From: Thermohalobaculum sp965247385
GTDB taxonomy: Bacteria > Pseudomonadota > Alphaproteobacteria > Rhodobacterales > Rhodobacteraceae
DNA length: 64,000 bases
Direction: 5' to 3'
Assembly (NCBI GenBank): GCA_965247385.1
Contig: CBDFHG010000002.1
Location: 1,798,001-1,862,000 of the forward strand
Below are positions 45,801-54,471 of the stretch, in pieces. The translations under genes were made by a program, and so were the position numbers. Below the pieces are notes generated by a model. It was not told where the DNA came from. It did not search any database and saw nothing but the letters and a program-made list of their open reading frames with translations. Within the stretch, counting starts at the first letter, position 1. Each line of letters begins with the position of its first letter.

Positions 45801-45932
45801 GGCGCCACTCCCGCGGATTTCGCGCTTGAGGAGATAGTCTCAAGGTGGCCACGCGTCTTGCGGGTCCCGCGCCTGTCCGTTGGCCAAGCGGAGCCCTGGC
45901 CGGGAGCCGGCATCGCGCTTCAGCAAGGATAT
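45801..45932. repeat. Dispersed repeat, long part, next to an IS110 remnant
   Basis: Inverted copy of 40,450-40,581. It starts right after the 80-bp part and ends where the IS110 C-terminal coding remnant begins, so the combined 210-bp unit may be the non-coding end of an IS110-type element. Confidence 0.8.
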
Positions 45933-45937
45933 ATGTT

Positions 45938-46216
45938 TGATTTCGAACGCCGGAAAATCTTCGAATATCCAGCCGTTTTTCAGCGTGTCATAGATGATGG
46001 AAAGCAGTTTGCGGGCAGCTGCGATGATGGCTTTTCCGGCCCCGCGGCGTTCCTTGATGCGTTGGTAATGGCTGTTGAGATAGCCGGAATAGCGAATGGC
46101 GATCCACGTGCATTGCACCACGGTGGTGCGCATGAGCTTGTTGCCACGCCTGGTGATCCGTCCATGGTGTTCGGTCTCGTTTGAGTTGCTGACCTTGGGC
46201 ACGATGCCCACATAGC
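45938..46216 (-). pseudogene. IS110-family transposase, C-terminal remnant
   Basis: About 90 residues: YVGIVPKVSNSNETEHHGRITRRGN in outline, then LMRTTVVQCTWIAIRYSGY and KAIIAAARKLLSIIYDTL. This is the Transposase_20 (C-terminal, serine-containing) domain of IS110/IS1111 proteins. The N-terminal RuvC-like DEDD part is missing because an IS1182-like copy joins at about 46,213. The downstream non-coding 210-bp repeat may be the element's end. Confidence 0.75.
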
Positions 46217-46981
46217 AGCCCGTTGACGAAGTCGGCACTGGACGCGAGCGGCCTGGTCTGATTCTTTGATGTTCTGATTTGACCGGGGGGTTCGCCGATG
46301 TCGATGGGACTGCGGAAGGATCGTCAGGGTGACTTGATGGTGGGCTGGGCGGAGATGCCGCGCTCGCCGGGTCATGCGTTTTACGACCGTCTTCAGTCGG
46401 TCCTGATTGAGGGCGGCTTCGACGGCTTCGCCGAAGCGGTCTGCCGGCGCTGTTTCCGCATGCATCTGGTGGGCTGTTTCGAGGGCATCGACTCTGGGCG
46501 CGGGCTGGAATGGCGCTGCTCGGATTCGCTGTCGCTGCGGGAGTTTCTGCGGCTGGAGAGCCGGAATCGTGTGCCGGACCATTGCTGGCTGTCGAAGACC
46601 CGCACGCGCCTGCCCCACGAGGGGCACGCGGCGGTCTTCGACCGGGTTCTGGCGCTGATCGCCGAGGCGGGCCCGGTGAAGGGCGAGCGCATCGGGGTGG
46701 ATGCCTCGAGCATGGAGGCCAACGCGGCGCTGCGCAACATCGTGCGGCGCGACACGGGGTGAGGGCGACCGGGAGATGCTGGAGCATCTGGCCCAGGAGA
46801 GCGGCATCGAGACGCCCACGGCCGAGGACTTGGCGCGTCTGGACCGCAAGCGCAAGGGCAGGAAGCTCTCGAACCAGGATCGGGTTTGCAGGAGCGACCC
46901 CGAGGCCAGGATCGCCAGGATGAAGGACGCCGCGACCCATCTGGCCGACAAGCCCGGGCACGCGGTGGATCCGGACACCGG
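46213..46981 (+). pseudogene. IS1182-like element, second copy, truncated and frameshifted
   Basis: Starts with the terminal repeat (TAGCAGCCCGTTGACGAAG at 46,213) and the transposase start at 46,298 (MSMGLRKDRQGDLMVGWAEM). Compared with the copy at 40.6-41.9 kb it lacks about 16 codons after FAEAVCR, has one extra G in GACACGGGGTG near 46,760 that ends the frame, and breaks off at 46,981 (HAVDPDTGA) where dispersed repeat copy E begins. Dead copy. Confidence 0.85.
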
Positions 46982-47059
46982 CGCGGGGCGAAAACCCCAC
47001 AACGGCGCCCATCGCCGCCCCTGCCGAGGCTCGTCAGGGATTTAGTTCGGGAATCCTGG
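46982..47059. repeat. Dispersed repeat, 80-bp part, copy E
   Basis: Runs from GGGGCGAAAACCCCACAAC to GTTCGGGAATCCTGG, same orientation as copy C. It forms the junction between IS1182 debris and the TCA block, about 160 bases before mdh. Confidence 0.85.
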
Positions 47060-47220
47060 CCGCAGGTCCCTCTTGCCTTCGGCGCTGAAATGATGCAGTG
47101 CGGCACCCGGATATGCCTCGATCCCCCCTGGGCGCAAACGAGTGGTGCCGACCAGCGGCGTATGAGGCCGGATCGAGTGAAATTCTGAATCCAATGCCGA
47201 GAGAAATACGGGAGACATCT

Positions 47221-48183
47221 ATGTCCAGAAGCAAAATAGCGCTGATCGGCGCGGGTCAGATCGGCGGCACGCTCGCGCATCTGTTGGGTCTGAAGGAACT
47301 CGGCGATGTGGTGCTGTTCGACATCGTCGAGGGCATCCCGCAAGGCAAGGCCCTGGACATCGCTGAATCCAGCCCTGTCGATGGTTTCGATGCCGATTTC
47401 TCGGGCACCAACGACTATTCCGCCATCACCGGCGCCGATGTCTGCATCGTCACCGCAGGTGTGGCGCGCAAGCCGGGGATGAGCCGCGACGACCTGCTGG
47501 GCATCAACCTGAAGGTCATGAAGTCGGTCGGCGCGGGCATCGCCGAGCACGCCCCGGACGCTTTCGTGATCTGCATCACCAACCCGCTCGACGCCATGGT
47601 CTGGGCGCTGCAGAAGTTCTCCGGCCTGCCCACCGAGAAGGTCGTCGGCATGGCCGGTGTGCTCGATTCGTCCCGCTTCCGCCATTTTCTGGCCGAAGAG
47701 TTCGAGGTCTCGGTCAAGGACGTGACCGCCTTCGTTCTCGGCGGCCACGGCGACACCATGGTGCCGCTGACCCGCTATTCCGCCGTTGCCGGGATTCCGC
47801 TGCCCGATCTGGTCAAGATGGGCTGGAGCACGCAGGAGAAGATCGACGCCATCGTCCAGCGCACCCGCGACGGCGGGGCCGAGATCGTCGGGCTGCTGAA
47901 GACCGGCTCGGCGTATTACGCCCCCGCTGCCTCGGCCGTCTCGATGGCCGAGAGCTACCTGAAGGACCAGCGCCGGGTGTTGCCCGCCGCGGCCTATGTG
48001 GATGGCGCTTACGGGCTGAAGGATCTCTATCTCGGGGTGCCGGTGGTCATCGGTGCGGGCGGCATCGAGAAGGTGATCGAGATCAGCCTGGACAAGGACG
48101 AGAAGGCGATGCTGGACAATTCCGTCGCCGCTGTGAGCGTGCTGATCGAGGCCTGCAAGGCGATCGATTCGAGCCTGAGCTGA
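47221..48183 (+). CDS. mdh: Malate dehydrogenase (NAD)
   Basis: A 320-residue LDH-like malate dehydrogenase, oxidising malate to oxaloacetate in the TCA cycle. The NAD-binding start is KIALIGAGQIGGTLAHLL; the NAD-selective Asp follows in VVLFDIVEG; the substrate Arg are in GVARKPGMSRDDLL; ICITNPLDAM and VLGGHGDTMVPLTR with the catalytic His complete the site. The start at 47,221 has GGGAGA about nine bases upstream. It is the first gene of the TCA block, but a terminator-like hairpin at 48,268 separates it from sucC. The IS cluster ends 160 bases upstream, so its promoter must lie in that short interval or within the IS debris. Confidence 0.95.
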   Translation: MSRSKIALIGAGQIGGTLAHLLGLKELGDVVLFDIVEGIPQGKALDIAESSPVDGFDADFSGTNDYSAITGADVCIVTAGVARKPGMSRDDLLGINLKVMKSVGAGIAEHAPDAFVICITNPLDAMVWALQKFSGLPTEKVVGMAGVLDSSRFRHFLAEEFEVSVKDVTAFVLGGHGDTMVPLTRYSAVAGIPLPDLVKMGWSTQEKIDAIVQRTRDGGAEIVGLLKTGSAYYAPAASAVSMAESYLKDQRRVLPAAAYVDGAYGLKDLYLGVPVVIGAGGIEKVIEISLDKDEKAMLDNSVAAVSVLIEACKAIDSSLS

Positions 48184-48576
48184 GGCTTGGCCGGGACATC
48201 CCCCGGGGCATTTCTCGGGGTTTCGAGAGACTGCCCGGCGAAACCGAATAATGACGCAATCGTTCGAAAAGGGGCGGCCTCGGCGAGGTCGCCCCTTTCC
48301 CGTCGGGTCAGGGTCTGCTATCTCTGGTATACCACATACCTGAGGGAGGCGGCAGAAACGGAGAATGCTCGCGGAGAATGATTGCGACGACCCGCGCCAC
48401 CATCGTGGTTGCCGCTTACCGGCGGCCACTGTAAACCAATGGCGCTATATGGGCGAGGAATGTCGTAATCGGAACTTTTCACTCATCTTTACACTGAAAA
48501 GATGCCGAGAGTTATTTTGCGCGGTTTTTTGCGGCTGCCATCTCGCGCGGTGCGCTTCTGGGAGGACGACACTGAA
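48184..48576. other. mdh-sucC intergenic region
   Basis: 393 bases with the mdh terminator-like hairpin, then sequence without a supported gene. A dyad CTTTTCA...TGAAAAG at 48,475-48,501 lies about 75 bases before the sucC start and could be an operator or part of the sucC leader; evidence is only the symmetry. Confidence 0.35.
48268..48298 (+). terminator. Hairpin after mdh
   Basis: AAAGGGGCGGCCTC and GAGGTCGCCCCTTT pair over 14 positions (one G-T) with a 3-base loop. Only three T belong to the stem end and then CCCG follows, so it is a weak but likely intrinsic terminator between mdh and sucC. Confidence 0.75.
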
Positions 48577-49773
48577 ATGAATATTCACGAGTACCAGGCG
48601 AAGCAGATTCTCAAGGCATATGGCGCGCCGGTTTCCGGCGGGGTTGCGGTGCTCGACGCCGCGAATGCCCGCGCCGCTGCCGACGAGCTTGGCGGGCCGG
48701 TCTGGGTCGTGAAGGCCCAGATCCACGCCGGCGGGCGCGGCAAGGGCACCTTCAAGGAGGCCGAGGCCGGGGACGCGGGCGGTGTGCGGATCGCGCGCTC
48801 GGCCGACGAGGCCGTCGCCTTCGCCCAGCAGATGTTGGGCAACACCCTGGTCACCCACCAGACCGGCCCGGCCGGCAAGCAGGTCAACCGCATCTATCTG
48901 GAGGACGGCGCCGCCATCGCGCGTGAGCTTTACCTCTCGCTTCTGGTCGATCGCGAAACCTCGCGGATCTCGTTCATCGTCTCGACCGAAGGTGGCATGG
49001 ACATCGAGGCGGTCGCCGCCGAGACACCGGAGAAGATCCTGACCTTCTCGGTCGATCCGGCCACCGGCATCCAGCCGTATCACGGCCGCAAGGTGGCCTT
49101 TGCCCTGGGGCTGGAAGGCCCGGCGGTCCGCCAATGCGTGCAGCTCATCAACACCCTCTACAAGGTCTTCACCGAAAAGGACTGCTCACTGGTCGAGATC
49201 AACCCGCTGATCGTGACCGAGGCGGGCGACCTGATCTGCCTCGATTGCAAGATGAACTTCGATAGCAACGCGCTGTATCGCCGCAAGGACGTGCTGGAGT
49301 ATCACGACGAGACCGAAGAAGACCCGAAGGAACTTGCCGCCGCGAAGCACGACCTGAACTACATCGCACTGGACGGCGAGATCGGCTGCATGGTCAACGG
49401 CGCCGGGCTGGCGATGGCGACCATGGATATCATCAAGCTCTACGGCTCGGAGCCCGCCAACTTCCTCGATGTCGGCGGCGGGGCGACCAAGGAGAAGGTG
49501 ACCGAGGCATTCAAGATCATCACCTCGGACCCGAAGGTGAAGGGGCTGCTGGTCAACATCTTCGGCGGCATCATGCGCTGCGACGTGATCGCCGAGGGCG
49601 TGGTCGCCGCAGTCAAGGAGGTGGGGTTGCAGGTTCCCCTGGTGGTGCGGCTGGAAGGCACCAACGTGGAACTGGGCAAGCAGATCATCAACGACAGCGG
49701 CCTGAACGTGATCGCGGCGGATAATCTGGCGGATGCGGCGGACAAGATCGTTAAAGCGGTGAAAGGCGGGTGA
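48577..49773 (+). CDS. sucC: Succinyl-CoA synthetase beta subunit (ADP-forming)
   Basis: A 398-residue protein starting MNIHEYQAKQILKAYGAPV, with the ATP-grasp segment VVKAQIHAGGRGKGTFKEA, the LVEINPLIVTEAGDL motif, LDGEIGCMVNGAGLAMATMD and GGGATKEKVTEAF. It forms a heterodimer with SucD and makes ATP or GTP while converting succinyl-CoA to succinate. The start is supported by GGAGGA 13 bases upstream, slightly far. A small membrane-protein gene separates it from sucD. Confidence 0.95.
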   Translation: MNIHEYQAKQILKAYGAPVSGGVAVLDAANARAAADELGGPVWVVKAQIHAGGRGKGTFKEAEAGDAGGVRIARSADEAVAFAQQMLGNTLVTHQTGPAGKQVNRIYLEDGAAIARELYLSLLVDRETSRISFIVSTEGGMDIEAVAAETPEKILTFSVDPATGIQPYHGRKVAFALGLEGPAVRQCVQLINTLYKVFTEKDCSLVEINPLIVTEAGDLICLDCKMNFDSNALYRRKDVLEYHDETEEDPKELAAAKHDLNYIALDGEIGCMVNGAGLAMATMDIIKLYGSEPANFLDVGGGATKEKVTEAFKIITSDPKVKGLLVNIFGGIMRCDVIAEGVVAAVKEVGLQVPLVVRLEGTNVELGKQIINDSGLNVIAADNLADAADKIVKAVKGG

Positions 49774-49805
49774 AGTCGTGAACCCGTTGCGGCGGACGGA
49801 CAATT

Positions 49806-50141
49806 ATGGCTTTCAATCTACTGCTGCTCATATGCGCAGTGGCGATCATCATGGCGATGGTCGCTCTGGGCTTGAACTGGATTGTTCGAAGGCTGGCACC
49901 TTTCGGAGAGATGCCGGACGAACGATTGTCGATTCTCATTCTCGGATTACCCGCATTCGGCGGGGTGTGGTTCTTCAGGTCGTGCCGCTTCGTGGCGACC
50001 GGACCGGAGTCCGGATACAACACTTGCGACGGTCCCGGCGAATTCATGGCCGCAATGATGAGCGGCGCGCTCGGGGTGGCTTCCATTGCCGCGTCGGTCA
50101 TCGCCCTCGCCGCACACTTTATGTGGCTCTCGCGAAAATGA
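49806..50141 (+). CDS. Small inner-membrane protein between sucC and sucD
   Basis: A 111-residue protein with an N-terminal membrane segment (LLLLICAVAIIMAMVALGL), a middle hydrophobic stretch (LSILILGLPAFGGVWFF) and a C-terminal one (VASIAASVIALAAHFMWL). Two Cys (RSCRF and YNTCDG) lie between the second and third segments. It starts 33 bases after sucC and ends 61 bases before sucD on the same strand, so it is likely co-transcribed. I do not recognise the family. Confidence 0.65.
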   Translation: MAFNLLLLICAVAIIMAMVALGLNWIVRRLAPFGEMPDERLSILILGLPAFGGVWFFRSCRFVATGPESGYNTCDGPGEFMAAMMSGALGVASIAASVIALAAHFMWLSRK

Positions 50142-50202
50142 TGCCGCTCGTGACAAAATTTGCGCGAACTCCCACCAACCACTTGCACGAACAGGGATAA
50201 AA

Positions 50203-51087
50203 ATGGCCGTACTCGTCGACGAAAACACCAAGGTGATCTGCCAGGGCTTTACCGGCGCGCAGGGCACTTTCCATTCCGAGCAGGCGATTGCCTATGGCAC
50301 CCAAATGGTCGGGGGCGTGACGCCCGGCAAGGGCGGCATCGACCATATCGGCCTGCCGGTCTTCAACTCGGTCGGCGAGGCGGCCGCGGCCACCGGCGCC
50401 AATGCCAGCGTCATCTACGTGCCGCCGCCCTTCGCCGCGGATGCGATCCTCGAGGCGATCGATGCCGAGATACCGCTGATCGTCTGCATCACCGAGGGCA
50501 TTCCGGTGCTGGACATGATGCGCGTCAAGCGGGCGCTGGACGGCTCGCCATGCCGTCTGATCGGGCCGAACTGCCCCGGCATCATCACCCCGGACGCCTG
50601 CAAGATCGGCATCATGCCAGGCCATATCCACCGGCGCGGCAATGTCGGCATCGTCAGCCGCTCGGGCACCCTGACCTACGAGGCGGTGGCGCAGACCACG
50701 GCCGCAGGGTTGGGCCAGTCGACCTGCATCGGCATCGGCGGCGACCCGATCAAGGGCACCGAGCATATCGACACGCTGGAGATGTTCCTGGGCGACCCGG
50801 AAACCGAGTCGATCATCATGATCGGCGAGATCGGCGGTTCAGCCGAGGAAGAGGCCGCCCAGTTCATCGCCGACGAGCGCAAGGCGGGCCGGGCCAAGCC
50901 GATCGCGGGTTTCATCGCCGGGCGCACCGCCCCTCCGGGACGGCGCATGGGCCATGCGGGCGCGATCATCTCGGGCGGCAAGGGCGGCGCCGAGGACAAG
51001 ATCGAGGCCATGCGATCAGCCGGGATCGTCGTTTCCGACAGCCCGGCGGGTCTGGGCGAGGCGTTGCTCAAGGCGATTGGCGGGTAG
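50203..51087 (+). CDS. sucD: Succinyl-CoA synthetase alpha subunit
   Basis: A 294-residue protein: MAVLVDENTKVICQGFTGAQ, VTPGKGGIDHIGLPVF, RLIGPNCPGIITPDACKIG, LTYEAVAQTTAAGLGQSTCI, and GRRMGHAGAIISGGKGGAED, which carries the phosphohistidine (GHAGA). It binds CoA and carries the phosphoryl group for the SucCD reaction. The start at 50,203 has a modest CAGGGAT ribosome binding site; an open frame further upstream overlaps the small membrane gene and is not used. Confidence 0.95.
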   Translation: MAVLVDENTKVICQGFTGAQGTFHSEQAIAYGTQMVGGVTPGKGGIDHIGLPVFNSVGEAAAATGANASVIYVPPPFAADAILEAIDAEIPLIVCITEGIPVLDMMRVKRALDGSPCRLIGPNCPGIITPDACKIGIMPGHIHRRGNVGIVSRSGTLTYEAVAQTTAAGLGQSTCIGIGGDPIKGTEHIDTLEMFLGDPETESIIMIGEIGGSAEEEAAQFIADERKAGRAKPIAGFIAGRTAPPGRRMGHAGAIISGGKGGAEDKIEAMRSAGIVVSDSPAGLGEALLKAIGG

Positions 51088-51492
51088 GCGAATCGCGGCC
51101 GGGCGGCGAGACTTCTATCGACTCGGCTGTTGAAAGCGTACTGCCGGGTGTGCCGGTTGCTCGGGGAATCACGGTTTTGATCAAGCTGCCCGGCAGGCAC
51201 GGGCCGAATCGGGTCGATTAGGCAATGTCTGATCGACGAAAGGGCGGATTTCATATCCCGACTCCGGCACCGTTTTGGTTGCGACGCAGCACCGGGGATA
51301 ACCAGAAGCCACCCAATCTTCCGATTTCGCCGTATCCAGGTGCCCGGCAGGCTCTGGTGGGGCTTTGCTTAATGCAAATGGTGGGTAATACTGATTCGGG
51401 CGACCCGTGGGCGGGCCGCCTGAAACATCTTGGAGCAGATCTGTGCTCCACCACCAGAGGACAGGGGGGTTGCAAAGCTCCTCCGACGATCA
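51088..51492. other. sucD-sucA intergenic region, nothing recognised
   Basis: 405 bases with no supported gene. GC-rich inverted fragments (for example around CTGCCGGG and CCCGGCAG, 51,142-51,196) may form a leader or terminator structure. A promoter for sucA could lie here, but no convincing boxes were seen. Confidence 0.35.
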
Positions 51493-54438
51493 ATGAACGA
51501 TCAAAGCCCGAACGGCCAGTTCCACGCCTCTTCCTTCCTTCAGGGCCAAAACGCCCAATATGTCGAACAGCTCCACGCCCGTTACGCCATGGATCCCGCC
51601 TCGGTCGATCCGTCCTGGGCAGCGTTCTTCGATGCGCTGGGCGATGAGCCGTCGGATATCGCCGACGAAGCCGGCGGCGCCCCCTGGGCGCGGCCCGACT
51701 GGCCGCCCGTCGAGGCCAGCGAAACGGTCGCGGCGCTGGACGGCAACTGGGATGCGGTGCCCGATCCCGGCAAGCTGGCCCAGAAGATCAAGGGCAAGGC
51801 CGCGGCCAAGGGCGGCATCAGCGACGCCGCTCTGCGGACCGCGGTGCTCGATTCGATCCGCGCGATCAAGTATATCCGCGCGTTCCGCGAACGCGGGCAC
51901 CTGGCGGCGGACCTCGATCCGCTGAAACTGCAGGGCCGGGTCGAGCATCCGGAACTGAATCTGAAGTTCTACGGCTTCCAGGACGGCGACCTCGACCGGC
52001 CGATCTTCGTCGACAACGTCTTGGGGCTGGAATCCGCCTCCATGCGCGAGATCCAGGCGCTGGTCCGGCGCACCTATGCGAGCACCTTCGCATTGCAGTT
52101 CACCCATCTGAGCAATCCGGAGGAGAAAGCCTGGCTGCAGCAGCGCATCGAAGGCTATGGCCAGGAAATCCAGTTCACCAAGATGGGCCGCAAGGCGATC
52201 CTGAAGAAGATGATCGAGGCCGAGGGCTTCGAGAAATTCCTCCACGTCAAATACATGGGCACCAAGCGCTTTGGCCTGGACGGCAGCGAGTCGGTGATTC
52301 CGGCGATGGAGCAGATCATCAAGCGCGGCGGCTCGCTGGGGGCCAAGGAGATCATCTTCGGCATGCCACATCGCGGGCGGTTGAGCATTCTTGCCAATGT
52401 GATGGCCAAACCCTACCGGGCGATCTTCAACGAGTTCCAGGGCGGCAGCTTCAAGCCCGAGGATGTCGATGGCTCCGGCGATGTGAAATACCATCTCGGC
52501 ACCTCATCGGATCGCGAATTCGATGGCAACAAGGTGCATCTCAGCCTGACCGCCAACCCCTCGCATCTGGAGGCGGTGAACCCGGTGGTGCTGGGCAAGG
52601 TGCGCGCCAAGCAGGAGCAATACGGCAATGACCGCACGTCGGTGATCCCGATCCTGCTGCACGGCGACGCCGCCTTTGCCGGGCAGGGCGTGGTGGCGGA
52701 ATGCTTCGGCTTGTCGGGCCTGAAGGGTCACAAGACCGGCGGCACCATCCACATCATCGTCAACAACCAGATCGGCTTTACCACGGCGCCGCATTTTTCG
52801 CGCTCGTCGCCTTATCCGACCGATATCGCCAAGATGGTCGACTGCCCGATCTTTCACGTCAACGGCGACGACCCGGAGGCAGTGGTCCATGCCGCCAAGG
52901 TCGCCACCGAGTTCCGGCAGAAGTTCCAGCGCGACGTTGTGCTCGACATCTTCTGCTATCGGCGCTTCGGCCATAACGAGGGGGATGAGCCGATGTTCAC
53001 TCAGCCCATGATGTACACCACCATCAAGAAGCAGAAGACGACTCTGCAGCTCTACTCCGAACGCCTGGTCGCCGACGGCTTGATCGCCGCGGGCGAGGCG
53101 GAGGAGGCGAAGGCTGCGTTCCAAGCCTATCTCAACGACGAATTCGAGGCCGGCAAGGACTATCGCCCCAACAAGGCGGACTGGCTCGATGGGCGCTGGT
53201 CCGGGCTGGAGACCTCGGAGGGTGACTACCAGCGCGGCCAGACAGCAGCGCCGATGAAGGCGCTGAAGGAAGTTGGCGCGGCGCTGACCCGGCTGCCGGA
53301 GAACTTCAAACCGCACCGGACCATCGGGCGTCTGCTCGAGCAGAAGCGCCAAATGATCGACAGCGGCGAAGGCATCGACTGGACAACCGCCGAGGCGCTG
53401 GCCTTCGGCTCCCTGTTGATCGAAGGTTTCCGGGTGCGCCTGTCCGGTCAGGATGTGGCGCGCGGCACCTTCAGCCAGCGCCACTGCGGTATCACCGATC
53501 AGGAAACCGAGGAGCGTTACTATCCGCTCAGCCACATCCGCGAGGGGCAACGCGAATTCGAGGCAATCGACTCGATGCTGTCGGAATACGCGGTGCTGGG
53601 CTACGAATACGGCTTCACCCTGGCCGAGCCCAATGGGCTGACGCTGTGGGAGGCGCAGTTCGGCGATTTCGTCAACGGCGCCCAGATCATGATCGACCAG
53701 TTCATCTGCTCGGGCGAGCGCAAATGGCTGCGCATGTCGGGGCTGGTGATGTTGCTGCCGCACGGCTTCGAAGGCCAGGGGCCGGAGCATTCGTCGGCCC
53801 GGGTCGAGCGTTTCCTGCAACTCTCGGCCGAAGACAACTGGATCGTCGCCAACGTCACCACGCCGGCGAACTATTTCCACATCCTGCGCCGCCAGTTGCA
53901 CCGCAGCTTCCGCAAGCCGCTGATCCTGTTCACGCCGAAGTCGCTGTTGCGCCACAAGATGTGTATCTCGAAACTCAGCGAGATGGCCGAGGAATCGAGC
54001 TTCCACCGGGCGCTGTGGGACGATGCCGAACTGGGCAACTCGGAGCTGAAGCTGGTGCCCAACGAGGATATCAAGCGGGTCGTTCTGTGCTCCGGCAAAG
54101 TTTATTACGACCTGCTCGCCGCACGCGACGAGGCGGGTCTGGAGAACATCTATCTGATGCGGCTGGAACAGTTCTATCCCTTCCCGGCGCTGAGTCTGAC
54201 CCGCGAACTGGCTCGCTTCAAGAACGCCGATGTGGTCTGGTGTCAGGAAGAACCGAAGAACCAGGGGGGCTGGTTCTTCGTCGAGCCGAACATCGAATGG
54301 GTGCTGGGCCGGATCGGCGCCAAGGCGGGGCGCGCCATCTATGCCGGCCGGTCCGCGTCGGCGTCGCCCGCGACTGGGCTGGCCGCAAGGCACAAGGCGG
54401 AACAAGAGGCGCTGGTCGAAGCCGCGCTGACGCTATGA
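51493..54438 (+). CDS. sucA: 2-oxoglutarate dehydrogenase E1 component
   Basis: A 981-residue thiamine-diphosphate enzyme that decarboxylates 2-oxoglutarate and transfers the succinyl group to SucB. Motifs: SFLQGQNAQYVEQLHARYA near the start, EIIFGMPHRGRLSILANVM, HLGTSSDREFDGNKVHLSL, the ThDP motif around GDAAFAGQGVVAECF to IIVNNQIGFTT, HVNGDDPEAVVHAAK, RRFGHNEGDEPMFTQP, and AQIMIDQFICSGERKW in the pyrimidine half. The start at 51,493 (MNDQSPNGQF) follows family alignment; the ribosome binding site is weak. Followed by sucB after 33 bases. Confidence 0.95.
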   Translation: MNDQSPNGQFHASSFLQGQNAQYVEQLHARYAMDPASVDPSWAAFFDALGDEPSDIADEAGGAPWARPDWPPVEASETVAALDGNWDAVPDPGKLAQKIKGKAAAKGGISDAALRTAVLDSIRAIKYIRAFRERGHLAADLDPLKLQGRVEHPELNLKFYGFQDGDLDRPIFVDNVLGLESASMREIQALVRRTYASTFALQFTHLSNPEEKAWLQQRIEGYGQEIQFTKMGRKAILKKMIEAEGFEKFLHVKYMGTKRFGLDGSESVIPAMEQIIKRGGSLGAKEIIFGMPHRGRLSILANVMAKPYRAIFNEFQGGSFKPEDVDGSGDVKYHLGTSSDREFDGNKVHLSLTANPSHLEAVNPVVLGKVRAKQEQYGNDRTSVIPILLHGDAAFAGQGVVAECFGLSGLKGHKTGGTIHIIVNNQIGFTTAPHFSRSSPYPTDIAKMVDCPIFHVNGDDPEAVVHAAKVATEFRQKFQRDVVLDIFCYRRFGHNEGDEPMFTQPMMYTTIKKQKTTLQLYSERLVADGLIAAGEAEEAKAAFQAYLNDEFEAGKDYRPNKADWLDGRWSGLETSEGDYQRGQTAAPMKALKEVGAALTRLPENFKPHRTIGRLLEQKRQMIDSGEGIDWTTAEALAFGSLLIEGFRVRLSGQDVARGTFSQRHCGITDQETEERYYPLSHIREGQREFEAIDSMLSEYAVLGYEYGFTLAEPNGLTLWEAQFGDFVNGAQIMIDQFICSGERKWLRMSGLVMLLPHGFEGQGPEHSSARVERFLQLSAEDNWIVANVTTPANYFHILRRQLHRSFRKPLILFTPKSLLRHKMCISKLSEMAEESSFHRALWDDAELGNSELKLVPNEDIKRVVLCSGKVYYDLLAARDEAGLENIYLMRLEQFYPFPALSLTRELARFKNADVVWCQEEPKNQGGWFFVEPNIEWVLGRIGAKAGRAIYAGRSASASPATGLAARHKAEQEALVEAALTL

Positions 54439-54471
54439 ATGCGTGTCAAAAAGGAGCGAAAGGATTGAGGG

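Noticed and set aside
46393..48429. A 678-codon minus-strand frame over IS1182 debris and mdh
   Set aside because: It crosses the clear mdh gene and several repeat boundaries; it is a composite shadow.
52504..54405. A 633-codon minus-strand frame opposite sucA
   Set aside because: Antisense of a strongly conserved gene, with no homology of its own.
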